Of a stretch of DNA of 13,791 nt, positions 6,631 to 13,721 are shown in pieces. Made by a program: the position numbers and the translations under genes. The notes under the pieces are model-generated. The model was not told where the DNA came from. It saw nothing but the letters and a program-made list of their open reading frames with translations, and did not search any database. Each line of letters starts with the position of its first letter. Positions within the stretch are counted from its first letter, which is position 1. This stretch comes from Gallionellaceae bacterium (lineage in GTDB: Bacteria; Pseudomonadota; Gammaproteobacteria; Burkholderiales; Gallionellaceae), in NCBI GenBank assembly GCA_030646595.1, contig JAUSKS010000018.1, positions 1 through 13,791 of the forward strand, given 5' to 3'.

Positions 6631-7533
6631 ATGACTGCATCTGAGCAAACCATGAAACTTGCCGTCCTGTTCGCTGACATTAGCGGCAGCGCAGCCCTAT
6701 ATACCCGGCTGGGTGATGAATCGGCGCGACGGCTGGTGACTAATTGCCTGTCCCTCATGGCCCAAAAGGTCACACAATTCCAGGGCACACTGGTCAAAAC
6801 CATAGGTGATGAAATGCTGTGTACCTTCCCCTCTGCCACCTCTGCGCTGGAAGCGGCGCGAGCCATGCAAATGGCGGTGGAAAATGGTCGCCCAGGTGGT
6901 GATCATCCCATGTCCATCCGCATAGGATTTCATTATGGTGATGTTATTTCCAATGAAGCGGATATCTATGGCGATACCGTCAATGTCGCAGCACGCGTGA
7001 CGGCCATTACCCGTGCACGCCAGATTATGACCACGCGTGCAGCGGTGGATGCCTTGCCTACGGCCTTACACAACCGGGTACGCCCCATCACGCGCGCTGA
7101 ATTTCGCGGCAAGCAGGAGGCGTTGGATGTTTTTCAGGTTACCTGGGAACAAGATGACACCATGACCACCCGCATAGGCATATTGCAATCGCGCAAGCCC
7201 ACCGAGGCGCGCAATGAATTACTGTTGCGCTATGGCCAGCAAGTTCTCACGCTCAACGATAAAAACAAGGAAGCCACCATAGGACGTGGCGAAAATTGTC
7301 ACCTGGTAGTCAATAACAATCTTGCATCGCGCCAGCATGCGCATATCGAACTAAACTTCAACAAATTCGTGCTGGCTGATCACAGCGCCAACGGCACCTT
7401 TGTTCGATTCAGTGATGGCCACATTATTCAACTAATCCATCAAGAAATCATCCTGCATGGCTCTGGCACCATCAGCCCCGGGCAGTCCTTCGCAGAAAAG
7501 CCCGGTGACCTGATCGAATTTATTATGCAGTAG
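6631..7533 (+). CDS. class III adenylate/guanylate cyclase with C-terminal FHA domain (second paralogue)
   Basis: A 300-residue copy of the preceding gene with the same cyclase-FHA layout. The cyclase domain (about 10-145) keeps D16 (FADISGS), K56 and D60 (VKTIGDE), D111 (ADIYGD), N118 and R122 (VNVAARV), so it too looks catalytically complete with ATP-type specificity residues. The FHA domain keeps IGRGENC, ASRQHAH and HSANGTF. Long stretches match the first copy (for instance RIGFHYGDVI and a shared TRIGI linker), so this is a tandem duplication that has since diverged. I chose ATG 6631, preceded by GGGAG at 6616-6620. An earlier in-frame GTG at 6574 would add an unrelated 19-residue lead, and ATG 6652 is a shorter option. 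The two proteins could form homo- or heterodimers, since class III active sites lie at the dimer interface. Confidence 0.9.
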   Translation: MTASEQTMKLAVLFADISGSAALYTRLGDESARRLVTNCLSLMAQKVTQFQGTLVKTIGDEMLCTFPSATSALEAARAMQMAVENGRPGGDHPMSIRIGFHYGDVISNEADIYGDTVNVAARVTAITRARQIMTTRAAVDALPTALHNRVRPITRAEFRGKQEALDVFQVTWEQDDTMTTRIGILQSRKPTEARNELLLRYGQQVLTLNDKNKEATIGRGENCHLVVNNNLASRQHAHIELNFNKFVLADHSANGTFVRFSDGHIIQLIHQEIILHGSGTISPGQSFAEKPGDLIEFIMQ

Positions 7534-7566
7534 TTGTCGGGCAGCAAGTTTCCTTACCTCTCAATC

Positions 7567-8787
7567 ATGCCATCCCTGTTTTTTTTATTTTTGTTGCTAT
7601 CTGCAGGTATGGCGCAGGGTGCGGTCCCGCAATTTTTCCTGCCCAAAACCAGTCTAGACCCGCAAGACCTTGCCATCATCGTAAATGACAACGACCCACT
7701 GAGCCGCCAGATTGGCGAGTACTATCAAAAACGCCGCAACATTCCTTTGGCGAACCTGATCCATGTTCGTTTTTCCCCAGGCGCGACGATAATGAGCCAG
7801 AAGGAATTTACCCGCATCAAAGCTGAAGTAGACAGAAAATCGCCCAAATCCATCCAGGCTTTTGCCCTGACCTGGGCAGCACCTTATCGGGTGGCGTGCA
7901 TGTCGATTACTTCAGCTTTTACGTTCGGCTTCAATCAGGAATTTTGCTCGCATCAATGCGGTTCAACCAAAACCAGCCCCTACTTTGACTCTCCCAGCGC
8001 GGCCCCCTATACCGACCTGAAAATCCGCCCGACCATGTCCCTGGCCGGACTCAACCTTGATCAGGTCAAAGCCCTGATAGACAGGGGAATAGCCACAGAC
8101 GGAAGCCATCCTCCGGGTACTGCTTATTTGCTCAAAACAGATGACAAATCGCGCAATGTGCGCTCAACCCGATATCCCGCTGTAATGCAGGAGATGGCAA
8201 ACCTGGTCGAGGTGCAAGTGGTGGCAAGTAATTTCATAAAGGACAAAGATGACGTGCTGTTTTATTTCACCGGCATGGTAACCGTGCCTCATCTGGATAC
8301 CTTGAAATTCCTTCCCGGTGCCATTGCCGATCACCTGACTTCCACGGGTGGACAACTCACTGACAGCACTCAAATGAGCAGCCTGCGCTGGCTGGAGGCG
8401 GGTGCCACGGGCAGTTATGGCACCGTGGTAGAGCCCTGCAACCACCTGGCCAAATTTCCCAGTCCGGCTGTAGTAATGTACTGGTATCTGGCCGGGAATT
8501 CATTAATAGAGGCCTACTGGAAAAGCGTACAGCGGCCCGGCGAAGGAATTTTTATCGGCGAGCCATTGGCCAAACCCTATGGTGGTTTTAACGTATATCA
8601 AGACAAAGATGACATCGTGCTGCGCACCCAGGCATTGCCCGCCGGGACATATGGTTTGCTGAGCGCAGATTCCATGGTCGGCCCTTATCGTCGCGAACCT
8701 ATATCTGTGACTGTACATCCAGGCATGAATGAACTGCATTTCAAAAATCTGGACAAGGCGGTGTATCGGTTGATTCGGCTGTCTTGA
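7567..8787 (+). CDS. secreted TIGR03790 family protein of unknown function
   Basis: A 406-residue protein that I assign to the TIGR03790 family, known for strong conservation and patchy occurrence but without an established function. The start at ATG 7567 gives a classic signal peptide: a hydrophobic core SLFFLFLLLSAGMA and a likely cleavage near AQG-AV. A TTG at 7534 would add 11 residues before it. Family-like features are VNDNDPLSRQIGEYYQKRR followed by NIPLANLI near the mature N-terminus, TWAAPYRV, and a central GATGSYGTVVEPC region. The C-terminal segment (about 340-406) looks like a small beta domain. Cysteines in VACMS, FCSHQC and EPCNH could form disulphides after export. It begins 33 bases after the second cyclase gene and is probably co-transcribed with it. 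No PEP-CTERM or LPxTG sorting tail is visible. Confidence 0.75.
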   Translation: MPSLFFLFLLLSAGMAQGAVPQFFLPKTSLDPQDLAIIVNDNDPLSRQIGEYYQKRRNIPLANLIHVRFSPGATIMSQKEFTRIKAEVDRKSPKSIQAFALTWAAPYRVACMSITSAFTFGFNQEFCSHQCGSTKTSPYFDSPSAAPYTDLKIRPTMSLAGLNLDQVKALIDRGIATDGSHPPGTAYLLKTDDKSRNVRSTRYPAVMQEMANLVEVQVVASNFIKDKDDVLFYFTGMVTVPHLDTLKFLPGAIADHLTSTGGQLTDSTQMSSLRWLEAGATGSYGTVVEPCNHLAKFPSPAVVMYWYLAGNSLIEAYWKSVQRPGEGIFIGEPLAKPYGGFNVYQDKDDIVLRTQALPAGTYGLLSADSMVGPYRREPISVTVHPGMNELHFKNLDKAVYRLIRLS

Positions 8788-8950
8788 TAAGTAACAGAAG
8801 AAATGATGCTGAGCGTCAAAATCTCGACCAACAATTGAAGTTGTTAATGCTATTCTGTAAGCTTCTAATCCTATGGGCCGGAATATCGGGTGTGTCACAG
8901 TGGACCGGGAAACTGGCCCCAAATATGGCGCAGGAGATGGGTGGGTAATC

Positions 8951-9232
8951 ATGAGCAATCGCTTCCTGAGGTGGGCCGGGACTTGGATCGAGGAAAACAT
9001 CCCTCCCGGTGCCAATCCCGACCTCGAGAGCCACGAGGCGCGGGCAGCGCGGCTAACGAAGAAACTGTTCGCCGAGGCAGCCGCGGCCGGCTTCAAAACC
9101 TTCGAGACCGAAGAGGAGAAGGAGCGCGTCCCGCCCCTGGTCATGGCTGCGGTTATGGACAGCACCGACTTCGACATCGATGCCTATGTGCTCAAGTCGC
9201 AACTGGCACAGGAGAATGAAGACGGCGACTGA
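8951..9232 (+). CDS. small DUF768-like hypothetical protein in a G+C-rich patch
   Basis: A 93-residue acidic, soluble protein. The pattern FLRWAGTWIEENIP, then RLTKKLFAEAAAAGF and EEEKERVPPLVMAAVMDSTD resembles DUF768-type proteins known mainly from rhizobia; no function is known. I chose ATG 8951, with AGGAG at 8932-8936 (14 bases, long) and GGTGGG just before it. The frame is open to ATG 8873, which would add 26 residues. The base composition is strikingly high: by my count 43 of 60 bases in 9001-9060 are G or C, far above the genes on either side. This and the alphaproteobacterial flavour suggest horizontal acquisition. The tail (AQENEDGD) is probably disordered. Confidence 0.6.
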   Translation: MSNRFLRWAGTWIEENIPPGANPDLESHEARAARLTKKLFAEAAAAGFKTFETEEEKERVPPLVMAAVMDSTDFDIDAYVLKSQLAQENEDGD

Positions 9233-9266
9233 GTCCCGCCGTCCGATTCACTCAGGAGACCCAAAG

Positions 9267-9338
9267 ATGGCTATAATCTATTTTAAGGGTGCCTTAAGCC
9301 AGACTAAGGCGCGCGCAAGAATTACGACACGACAATAA
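9267..9338 (+). CDS. possible 23-residue ORF at the end of the G+C-rich patch
   Basis: ATG 9267 follows a good Shine-Dalgarno (AGGAG at 9254-9258, spacing 8). The frame reads MAIIYFKGALSQTKARARIT and stops at 9336-9338. The ribosome site belongs to the G+C-rich segment, while the codons after the second are A+T-rich. This may therefore be the start of a gene whose body was replaced at a junction near 9270. The same frame continues after the stop as a 35-codon ORF (ATG 9348 to TGA 9453-9455) without a clear ribosome site. Neither matches a family I know. Confidence 0.2.
   Translation: MAIIYFKGALSQTKARARITTRQ
9272..9277 (+). promoter_or_regulatory. candidate -10 box upstream of the RCC1-type gene
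   Basis: A perfect TATAAT. No good -35 is seen at 17 bases; TTCACT at 9247-9252 matches TTGACA at four positions but at a 19-base spacing. If used, transcription would begin about 9284, inside the palindrome at 9283-9297, leaving a leader of about 190 bases before the RCC1-type gene. Confidence 0.35.
9283..9297. repeat. palindrome TTAAGG-GTG-CCTTAA, first copy
   Basis: A perfect 6-base inverted repeat with a 3-base centre, lying just downstream of TATAAT. A third arm TAAGG at 9305-9309 can pair with CCTTA at 9292-9296 instead, so two exclusive hairpins are possible in RNA. A related palindrome occurs at 9398-9415. Operator or leader structure are both possible. Confidence 0.4.
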
Positions 9339-9397
9339 GACCCAAACATGTTAAAGCGTATTTTGTGTAAGCAACTTAGTATGGCCGACGATGTATA

Positions 9398-9415
9398 TTT
9401 AAAGGTGCCCTTAAA
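9398..9415. repeat. related imperfect palindrome TTTAAAGG-TG-CCCTTAAA, second copy
   Basis: An 18-base near-palindrome sharing TTTAA-GGTGCC-TTAA with the copy 115 bases upstream. It sits 60 bases before the RCC1-type gene's start. The two copies could be paired operator sites, ends of a small element, or a duplicated segment. Confidence 0.4.
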
Positions 9416-9474
9416 ACAGCTTGCTAATCTGCCCTCTTGTCTTGAGGATTTATGACTACTTAAAAAGGAACAGT

Positions 9475-10677
9475 ATGATGAATGCTTATAGTTTAAAACT
9501 TGTAGTATCCCTTGTTGCCGCATTGAGTTTGTTGAGCAGTAACGCCGCCTTGGCGGGTCCCAAAAGCGTGACCGTTGGAACTGGTCATTCCCTCGCAGTG
9601 AAAAGTGATGGTTCGGTTTGGGGGTGGGGGCTTAACGACGCTGGGCAATTGGGCAGTGCTCCGCAGCCATGGCCTAGCTCCAATATTATTCTCACTCCTG
9701 CACAGGTAGACATACCCAACGCGCTGGCTGTTGCTGCACCTTGTTTTACGACCCATGTGTTAAAGGCAGACGGTACGGTATGGGCTTATGGCGATAACGA
9801 GATATTTGGGGTATTGGGCAATAACTCTTCATCGGGGTACAGAACCCATATTCCAGTGCAGGTGCTTGTTGGGTCAACCAACACGCCTTTAACCAATGTC
9901 GTTGCCATTTCGGCTTTTGCATTTCATGCGCTAGCCTTGAAAAGTGACGGTACGGTGTGGGCTTGGGGACAAGGGTCACAGGGGCAGCTAGGAGATGGCA
10001 CTGAGACAAATCGTTTTGCTGCAGTGCAGGTGATGGTTTCGGCAAGCACACCCTTAACCAACGCGGTGGCTATCTATACTGGCAATAATATTTCCTACGC
10101 AATAAAAGGTGACGGGACAGTTTGGGCTTGGGGGTGGAATGCCAATTTTGCCTTGGGTATCAGTAGTACGACCCCGAATAGTCTATGGGCCGTGCAAGTG
10201 CCAGGGTTGGCAGGCATTATCGCGCTTGCTCCTGGTATCCAGCACTATGTAGCCTTAAAGAGCAATGGCACGGTGCTGACCTGGGGCAGAAACACTAACG
10301 GGGAACTGGGTGATGGTTCGAAATTGACCGCGACGAGAAGCACACCCACCGTGATCTCTACGCTTTCAGGTATAAAAAAGATTGCTACCCATTGGAATCA
10401 CACGCTTGCCGTGAAGGATGATGGTACTCTCTGGACTTGGGGCAGAAACGATAGCGGGCAGTTGGGCGATGGAACAACCACGACTCGCACAAGACCGGTA
10501 AAGGTGAGTACCCTCAGCGGTGTAGAAGAAATTGCAGTTGGGCCTGATTATTCCTTGGTCATTACGCACGACGACAAGGCTTTTGCTTGGGGAGCTAACG
10601 ACGATGGGCAGTTAGGCGCTGGTTACGTCAGCACTAGCAGCCTGTTTCCGATTCAGGTACAGGGTATTACGCCTTAA
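9475..10677 (+). CDS. secreted seven-repeat RCC1-type beta-propeller protein
   Basis: A 400-residue exported protein. The N-terminus is a signal peptide ([19 protein letters not shown], probable cleavage after ALA before GPKSV). The rest is made of seven RCC1-like units, each with a pattern of histidine or tyrosine, then [13 protein letters not shown] and later GQLG: examples are [12 protein letters not shown] (about 49-60), [54 protein letters not shown] and [12 protein letters not shown]. Seven units make a closed seven-bladed propeller. Bacterial members are thought to serve in binding or at the cell surface, but no specific role can be given. AAGGAA at 9465-9470 precedes ATG 9475 and ATG 9478; either could be used. 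No sorting signal or extra domain is visible. The G+C content is lower than in the housekeeping genes. Confidence 0.88.
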   Translation: MMNAYSLKLVVSLVAALSLLSSNAALAGPKSVTVGTGHSLAVKSDGSVWGWGLNDAGQLGSAPQPWPSSNIILTPAQVDIPNALAVAAPCFTTHVLKADGTVWAYGDNEIFGVLGNNSSSGYRTHIPVQVLVGSTNTPLTNVVAISAFAFHALALKSDGTVWAWGQGSQGQLGDGTETNRFAAVQVMVSASTPLTNAVAIYTGNNISYAIKGDGTVWAWGWNANFALGISSTTPNSLWAVQVPGLAGIIALAPGIQHYVALKSNGTVLTWGRNTNGELGDGSKLTATRSTPTVISTLSGIKKIATHWNHTLAVKDDGTLWTWGRNDSGQLGDGTTTTRTRPVKVSTLSGVEEIAVGPDYSLVITHDDKAFAWGANDDGQLGAGYVSTSSLFPIQVQGITP

Positions 10678-10694
10678 GATACACCATCCGCAAC

Positions 10695-10749
10695 GAGGCC
10701 GGGACTTGAAATGGGTTATGGGCATAGCCCTTATTCATGTCCCGACCTC
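10695..10749. terminator. long hairpin between convergent RCC1-type gene and uvrD
   Basis: GAGGCCGGGAC (10695-10705) pairs with GTCCCGACCTC (10739-10749) with one mismatch. An inner arm GGGTTATG (10713-10720) pairs with CATAGCCC (10723-10730), again with one wobble. The hairpin lies 17 bases after the RCC1-type stop and 36 bases beyond the uvrD stop, so it may serve both. Neither side has a clear T-run, so intrinsic termination is uncertain. Confidence 0.45.
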
Positions 10750-10784
10750 TCCGATCTGAGTTTTCACACAAGACTAACCAGCTT

Positions 10785-12989
10785 TTACTTTGCAATCAGC
10801 TTGGCATATTCAAGTGCCAGCCATTTGGCACCACTGTTCCTGAAATTCACCTGCACACGCGCATCTGCGCCGCTGCTTTCGATGTTGACGATCATGCCCT
10901 CGCCAAATTTTGTATGTTGCACTGTCTGGCCAATGCGCCAGCCGGATGTTGTAAAGGGGCGAGGGGTGGGTGGTGTGCTTGCCTGACGCTGCGGCGTAAA
11001 AGTATCAAGCTTGCGCGCTGCTACTCTTGGCGTAATCCAGTGCAGCAACTCATCCGGCAGTTCGCGTAAAAAGCTGGACACCAGACTGTAATTCACTTGC
11101 CCATGCAACATGCGACTCTGGGCAAAGCTCAGGTACAGCCTGCGCCGCGCGCGCGTAATGGCCACATACATCAAACGGCGCTCTTCATCTAGCCCATCAT
11201 CCATCTTGCTGTTCTGGTGTGGAAACAGCCCTTCTTCCAGCCCGGTGATAAACACCGTGTGAAACTCCAGCCCCTTGGACGAGTGCACGGTCATCAAGTG
11301 CAAGGCATCTTCCGAATCACCGGCCTGATGTTCGCCCGCTTCGAGTGAGGCATGGGCGAGAAACGCGGTCAGGCTGTCGTCTTCATTTTCGTGCACGAAC
11401 AGCGTGGCGGCATTGATCAACTCATTCAGGTTTTCCAGCCGCTCTTCGGCTTCGCGCCGTTTGGCGCCAGTTTCATTCTGGTAATGCGGAATCAGCCCGC
11501 TATGTTGCAACACATGCTCCATAATCTCGGGTAGGGGTAATTCTTTCGTTGCACTGTGCAGTGCTTCGATCAGCGCCACGAAAGTCGTGACCTTGCCGCC
11601 AGCACGCGCGGCGGCATCGTACAGGGAAGTATTATTTTGCTTGGCCGCTTCTTGTATTTGTTCCACACTGCGCGCACCAATGCCGCGCGTGGGGAAATTG
11701 ATGATGCGCAACAACGCGTTGTCATCGCCGTTGTTTTCCATCAGGCGCAGATAGGCCAGGGCATGCTTGATTTCCTGCCGTTCGAAAAAGCGCAGCCCGC
11801 CATACACGCGATACGACAACCCGGCGGAAACCAGCGCGTGCTCCAGCACCCGCGATTGCGCATTGGAGCGATACAGCAAAGCCATCTCCGACAAACGCAC
11901 TCCTTCGCGCTGGAGCTGCTGAATTTCTTCCACGATGAAGCGCGCCTCGTCTGCGTCGGTCGGCGCTTCGTACACGCGTATTGGTTCTCCTTTGTTTTCC
12001 GCCGTCCACAGATTTTTGCCTAATCGAGCGCGATTATTTTTGATCAGTGCATTCGCTGCATCAAGTATGTTGCCGTGCGAGCGGTAATTCTGCTCCAGCT
12101 TGATCACGCTCTGAATATGGAAGTCGCGCGTCAGTTGCTGCATATTGCCGACATTTGCGCCACGAAAAGCGTAGATGGATTGATCGTCATCGCCCACCGC
12201 AAAGATTGAAGATTGCTTTTCACGTTCGCCTCCTCCCCCTCTGGGGGAGGATTGAGGAGAGGGCGTACGACAGTCTCCCGCGCCCGCTAAAAGTTTCAGC
12301 CACTGATATTGCAGCTTGTTGGTATCCTGAAATTCATCCACCAATATGTGCTTGAAGCGCGCCTGATAATGTTCACGCAGTGCAGCATTGCGCGATAACA
12401 GCTCGTAGCAGCGCAGCAACAGCTCGGAAAAATCCACCACGCCTTCGCGCTGGCACTGCGCATCGTACTCGGCAAAAATTTCCACCTTGCGCCGCGAGTA
12501 AGGGTCGTAGACTTCCACCTCGTGTGCGCGCAAACCCTGTTCCTTATTGCTGCTGATGAAGTTCTGTACTTCGCGCGGCGGAAATTTTTCGTCATCCACG
12601 TTCATCGCCTTCATCAAGCGCTTGATCGCCGAAAGCTGGTCACCGCTATCCAGAATCTGAAAAGTCTGCGGCAGGTTCGCCTCGCGGTAATGCGCGCGCA
12701 ACATGCGATTGCACAGCCCGTGAAAGGTGCCCATCCACATGCCGCGCATGTTGATCGGCAACATGGCAGAAAGCCGCGTCAGCATCTCTCTGGCGGCCTT
12801 GTTGGTAAAGGTCACGGCGAGGATACCGTGTGGACTGACCACGCCTGTGCTGACCAGATACGCGATGCGTGTGGTCAGCACACGTGTTTTGCCGCTGCCT
12901 GCCCCGGCTAATATCAGCGCCGATTGCGGGGGCAGCTCTACTGCAGCACGTTGTTCAGGATTAAGACCGGCAAGCAAGGAAGAATTCAT
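10785..12989 (-). CDS. uvrD: DNA helicase II UvrD, superfamily 1A
   Basis: ATP-driven 3'-5' helicase that removes UvrC and the cut oligonucleotide in nucleotide excision repair and unwinds nicked strands in mismatch repair. The start at 12989 gives MNSSLLAGLNPEQRAAV and 734 residues (E. coli UvrD 720). The frame extends to a TTG at 13046, but those residues are not family-like. Q motif LNPEQRAAV (9-17), Walker A AGAGSGKT (28-35), motif Ia AVTFTNKAAREM, motif II VDEFQDTN (217-224), motif III GDDDQSIYAFRG (266-277), motif IV LEQNYRS, motif V VHSSKGLEFHTVF and motif VI YVAITRARRRL are all present. The C-terminus ends in a UvrD-type tudor-like segment GQTVQHTKFGEGMIVNIE. An unusual 20-residue insertion (238-258) sits between motifs II and III and encodes a palindromic repeat. 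Monocistronic by appearance. Confidence 0.95.
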   Translation of the reverse strand: MNSSLLAGLNPEQRAAVELPPQSALILAGAGSGKTRVLTTRIAYLVSTGVVSPHGILAVTFTNKAAREMLTRLSAMLPINMRGMWMGTFHGLCNRMLRAHYREANLPQTFQILDSGDQLSAIKRLMKAMNVDDEKFPPREVQNFISSNKEQGLRAHEVEVYDPYSRRKVEIFAEYDAQCQREGVVDFSELLLRCYELLSRNAALREHYQARFKHILVDEFQDTNKLQYQWLKLLAGAGDCRTPSPQSSPRGGGGEREKQSSIFAVGDDDQSIYAFRGANVGNMQQLTRDFHIQSVIKLEQNYRSHGNILDAANALIKNNRARLGKNLWTAENKGEPIRVYEAPTDADEARFIVEEIQQLQREGVRLSEMALLYRSNAQSRVLEHALVSAGLSYRVYGGLRFFERQEIKHALAYLRLMENNGDDNALLRIINFPTRGIGARSVEQIQEAAKQNNTSLYDAAARAGGKVTTFVALIEALHSATKELPLPEIMEHVLQHSGLIPHYQNETGAKRREAEERLENLNELINAATLFVHENEDDSLTAFLAHASLEAGEHQAGDSEDALHLMTVHSSKGLEFHTVFITGLEEGLFPHQNSKMDDGLDEERRLMYVAITRARRRLYLSFAQSRMLHGQVNYSLVSSFLRELPDELLHWITPRVAARKLDTFTPQRQASTPPTPRPFTTSGWRIGQTVQHTKFGEGMIVNIESSGADARVQVNFRNSGAKWLALEYAKLIAK
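12216..12275 (-). repeat. dispersed palindromic repeat inserted in frame within uvrD
   Basis: CCTCCCCC (12232-12239), TCT, GGGGGAGG (12243-12250) form a perfect 8-base stem with a 3-base loop, set between purine-rich flanks. On the coding strand it reads RTPSPQSSPRGGGGEREK, the kind of peptide seen where the widespread proteobacterial palindromic repeats (translated as TPTLSPRGEGERE-like strings) fall inside genes. Limits are approximate: residues 239-258 of UvrD have no counterpart in ordinary UvrD, where motif II is followed after a short loop by the motif III strand. Confidence 0.6.
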
Positions 12990-12990
12990 G

Positions 12991-13005
12991 GTGGGATTAT
13001 CCCAC
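12991..13005 (-). promoter_or_regulatory. inverted repeat covering the uvrD ribosome-binding region
   Basis: GTGGGA (12991-12996), TTA, TCCCAC (13000-13005) lies immediately before the uvrD start on the minus strand. The only purine-rich stretch able to act as Shine-Dalgarno (GTGGGA, read on the minus strand) is one arm. The hairpin could dampen translation, or the palindrome could be a repressor site. GATAAT and CATAAT hexamers overlapping or just upstream (CATAAT about 13012-13017) are candidate -10 boxes with poor -35 partners. Confidence 0.35.
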
Positions 13006-13044
13006 AGGCCAATTATGTTCCGGTAAGTAACCTGCGCAGATAGC

Positions 13045-13075
13045 AAAACAAAGGGGGCTAAGCCCCCTCGTTTGT
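13045..13075 (-). terminator. rho-independent terminator of the Ig-repeat gene
   Basis: GGGGGCT (13053-13059) and AGCCCCC (13061-13067) form a strong stem around one base. Outer bases ACAAA (13048-13052) and TTTGT (13071-13075) can extend it past a bulge. On the minus strand the stem is followed by TTTGTTTT, the expected U-rich tail. It lies about 23 bases after the Ig-repeat gene's stop and separates that gene from uvrD. Confidence 0.8.
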
Positions 13076-13097
13076 CAAAGTGATGGTTCGATGATTT

Positions 13098-13680
13098 TTA
13101 ATTAAATTCCAAAGTTGTGGCGGTGATTTTTCCGCTTGTGTCTTTGTTGCCGCTGCCTTGTACAGCCATGCCGATGGTCACACCCGGTGGGATACTCCCG
13201 GTTGTGGTGATCTTGCCTGAGTCGGTATTAAGCATCATGGTGGTGGTACTACTATAGTAAATATTTACCCCACCTACGGTAATATATTTATTGGCAGCAT
13301 TCATCGCGCCTACTGTTCCTTGAATGTCAACAGTGGTGCCAGTGGACGCTGTGGCGATGGTTAGCGACAAATTTTTGCTGGCCGTGGCATTTTTGCTGTC
13401 GGTTACCTTGAGCGTTAAATTAAAAGTCCCCGTTACGGTCGGTGTACCAGAAATTTTGCCGCTGCTCAGCGTTAATCCTGCAGGCAAGCCGGTTACGGTC
13501 CAGGTATACGGTGAGGTGCCGCCTGTGGCAGATAATGTTGTTGAGTAAGCCTTGTTAATGGTTCCCGATGGTAAAGACGCGGTGCTAATGCTGAGTGCTC
13601 CACCTGTCGCGGCATTGATAGTCAGGCTCAGGCTTTTGCTGGCAACTACACCGTTGCTATCGGTTACTTTGAACTTGCAA
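13098..13680 (-). CDS. putative Ig-repeat (He_PIG) protein with DUF5666-like C-terminus, 5' end cut by an IS element
   Basis: Reading the minus strand, the frame is open from about 13708 down to the stop at 13098, with no acceptable start, so only the C-terminal part of a larger protein is present (about 194 residues). It holds the tail of one He_PIG-type Ig module (FKVTDSNGVVASKSLSLTI), one whole module (LPSGTINKAYSTTLSATGG, then PYTWTVTGLPAGLTLSSGKISGTP, ending LKVTDSKNATASKNLSLTI), a short linker, and a C-terminal domain of about 75 residues starting VDIQGTVGAMNAANKYITVGG. The last resembles DUF5666, a small beta-barrel. Such proteins are normally exported and extracellular or envelope-bound; the signal peptide would be on the missing part. 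Module identity breaks off exactly at the transposon end near 13680. The TTG at 13487 is not a real start. Confidence 0.75.
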
Positions 13681-13682
13681 TT

Positions 13683-13703
13683 CCCCGCAGTCTTGCTGCG
13701 GGG
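13683..13703. repeat. left-end hairpin of the IS200/IS605-family element
   Basis: A perfect 8-base stem with a 5-base loop. In this family TnpA binds such imperfect or perfect hairpins as single-stranded DNA and cuts at a fixed distance on the 5' side, which here would be near 13675-13682. Confidence 0.7.
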
Positions 13704-13721
13704 ACACCGCTAAAATGAGGG

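Noticed and set aside
8830..8845. AACAA-TTGAAG-TTGTT hairpin after the TIGR03790 gene as terminator
   Set aside because: Five weak A/T-rich pairs and no T-run; not a convincing terminator.
8503..9177. 224-codon minus-strand open frame across the end of the TIGR03790 gene and the DUF768-like gene
   Set aside because: It is antisense to two plus-strand genes with better codon patterns, and its residues show no domain.
9475..10677. RCC1 units as a DNA-level tandem repeat
   Set aside because: Units are alike in protein pattern but diverged in DNA, as expected of an old propeller fold and not of a recent repeat expansion.
8973..10708. Shared GGCCGGGACTTG at 8974 and 10697 as a repeat
   Set aside because: Only 12 bases, one copy inside a gene and the other within a hairpin; likely chance.
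11556..12023. 155-codon plus-strand frame inside uvrD
   Set aside because: Antisense shadow of helicase motifs; no family features.
12990..13046. LexA (SOS) box before uvrD
   Set aside because: CTGT occurs near 13006 on the minus strand but no matching ACAG at eight bases; the palindrome present is GTGGGA/TCCCAC.
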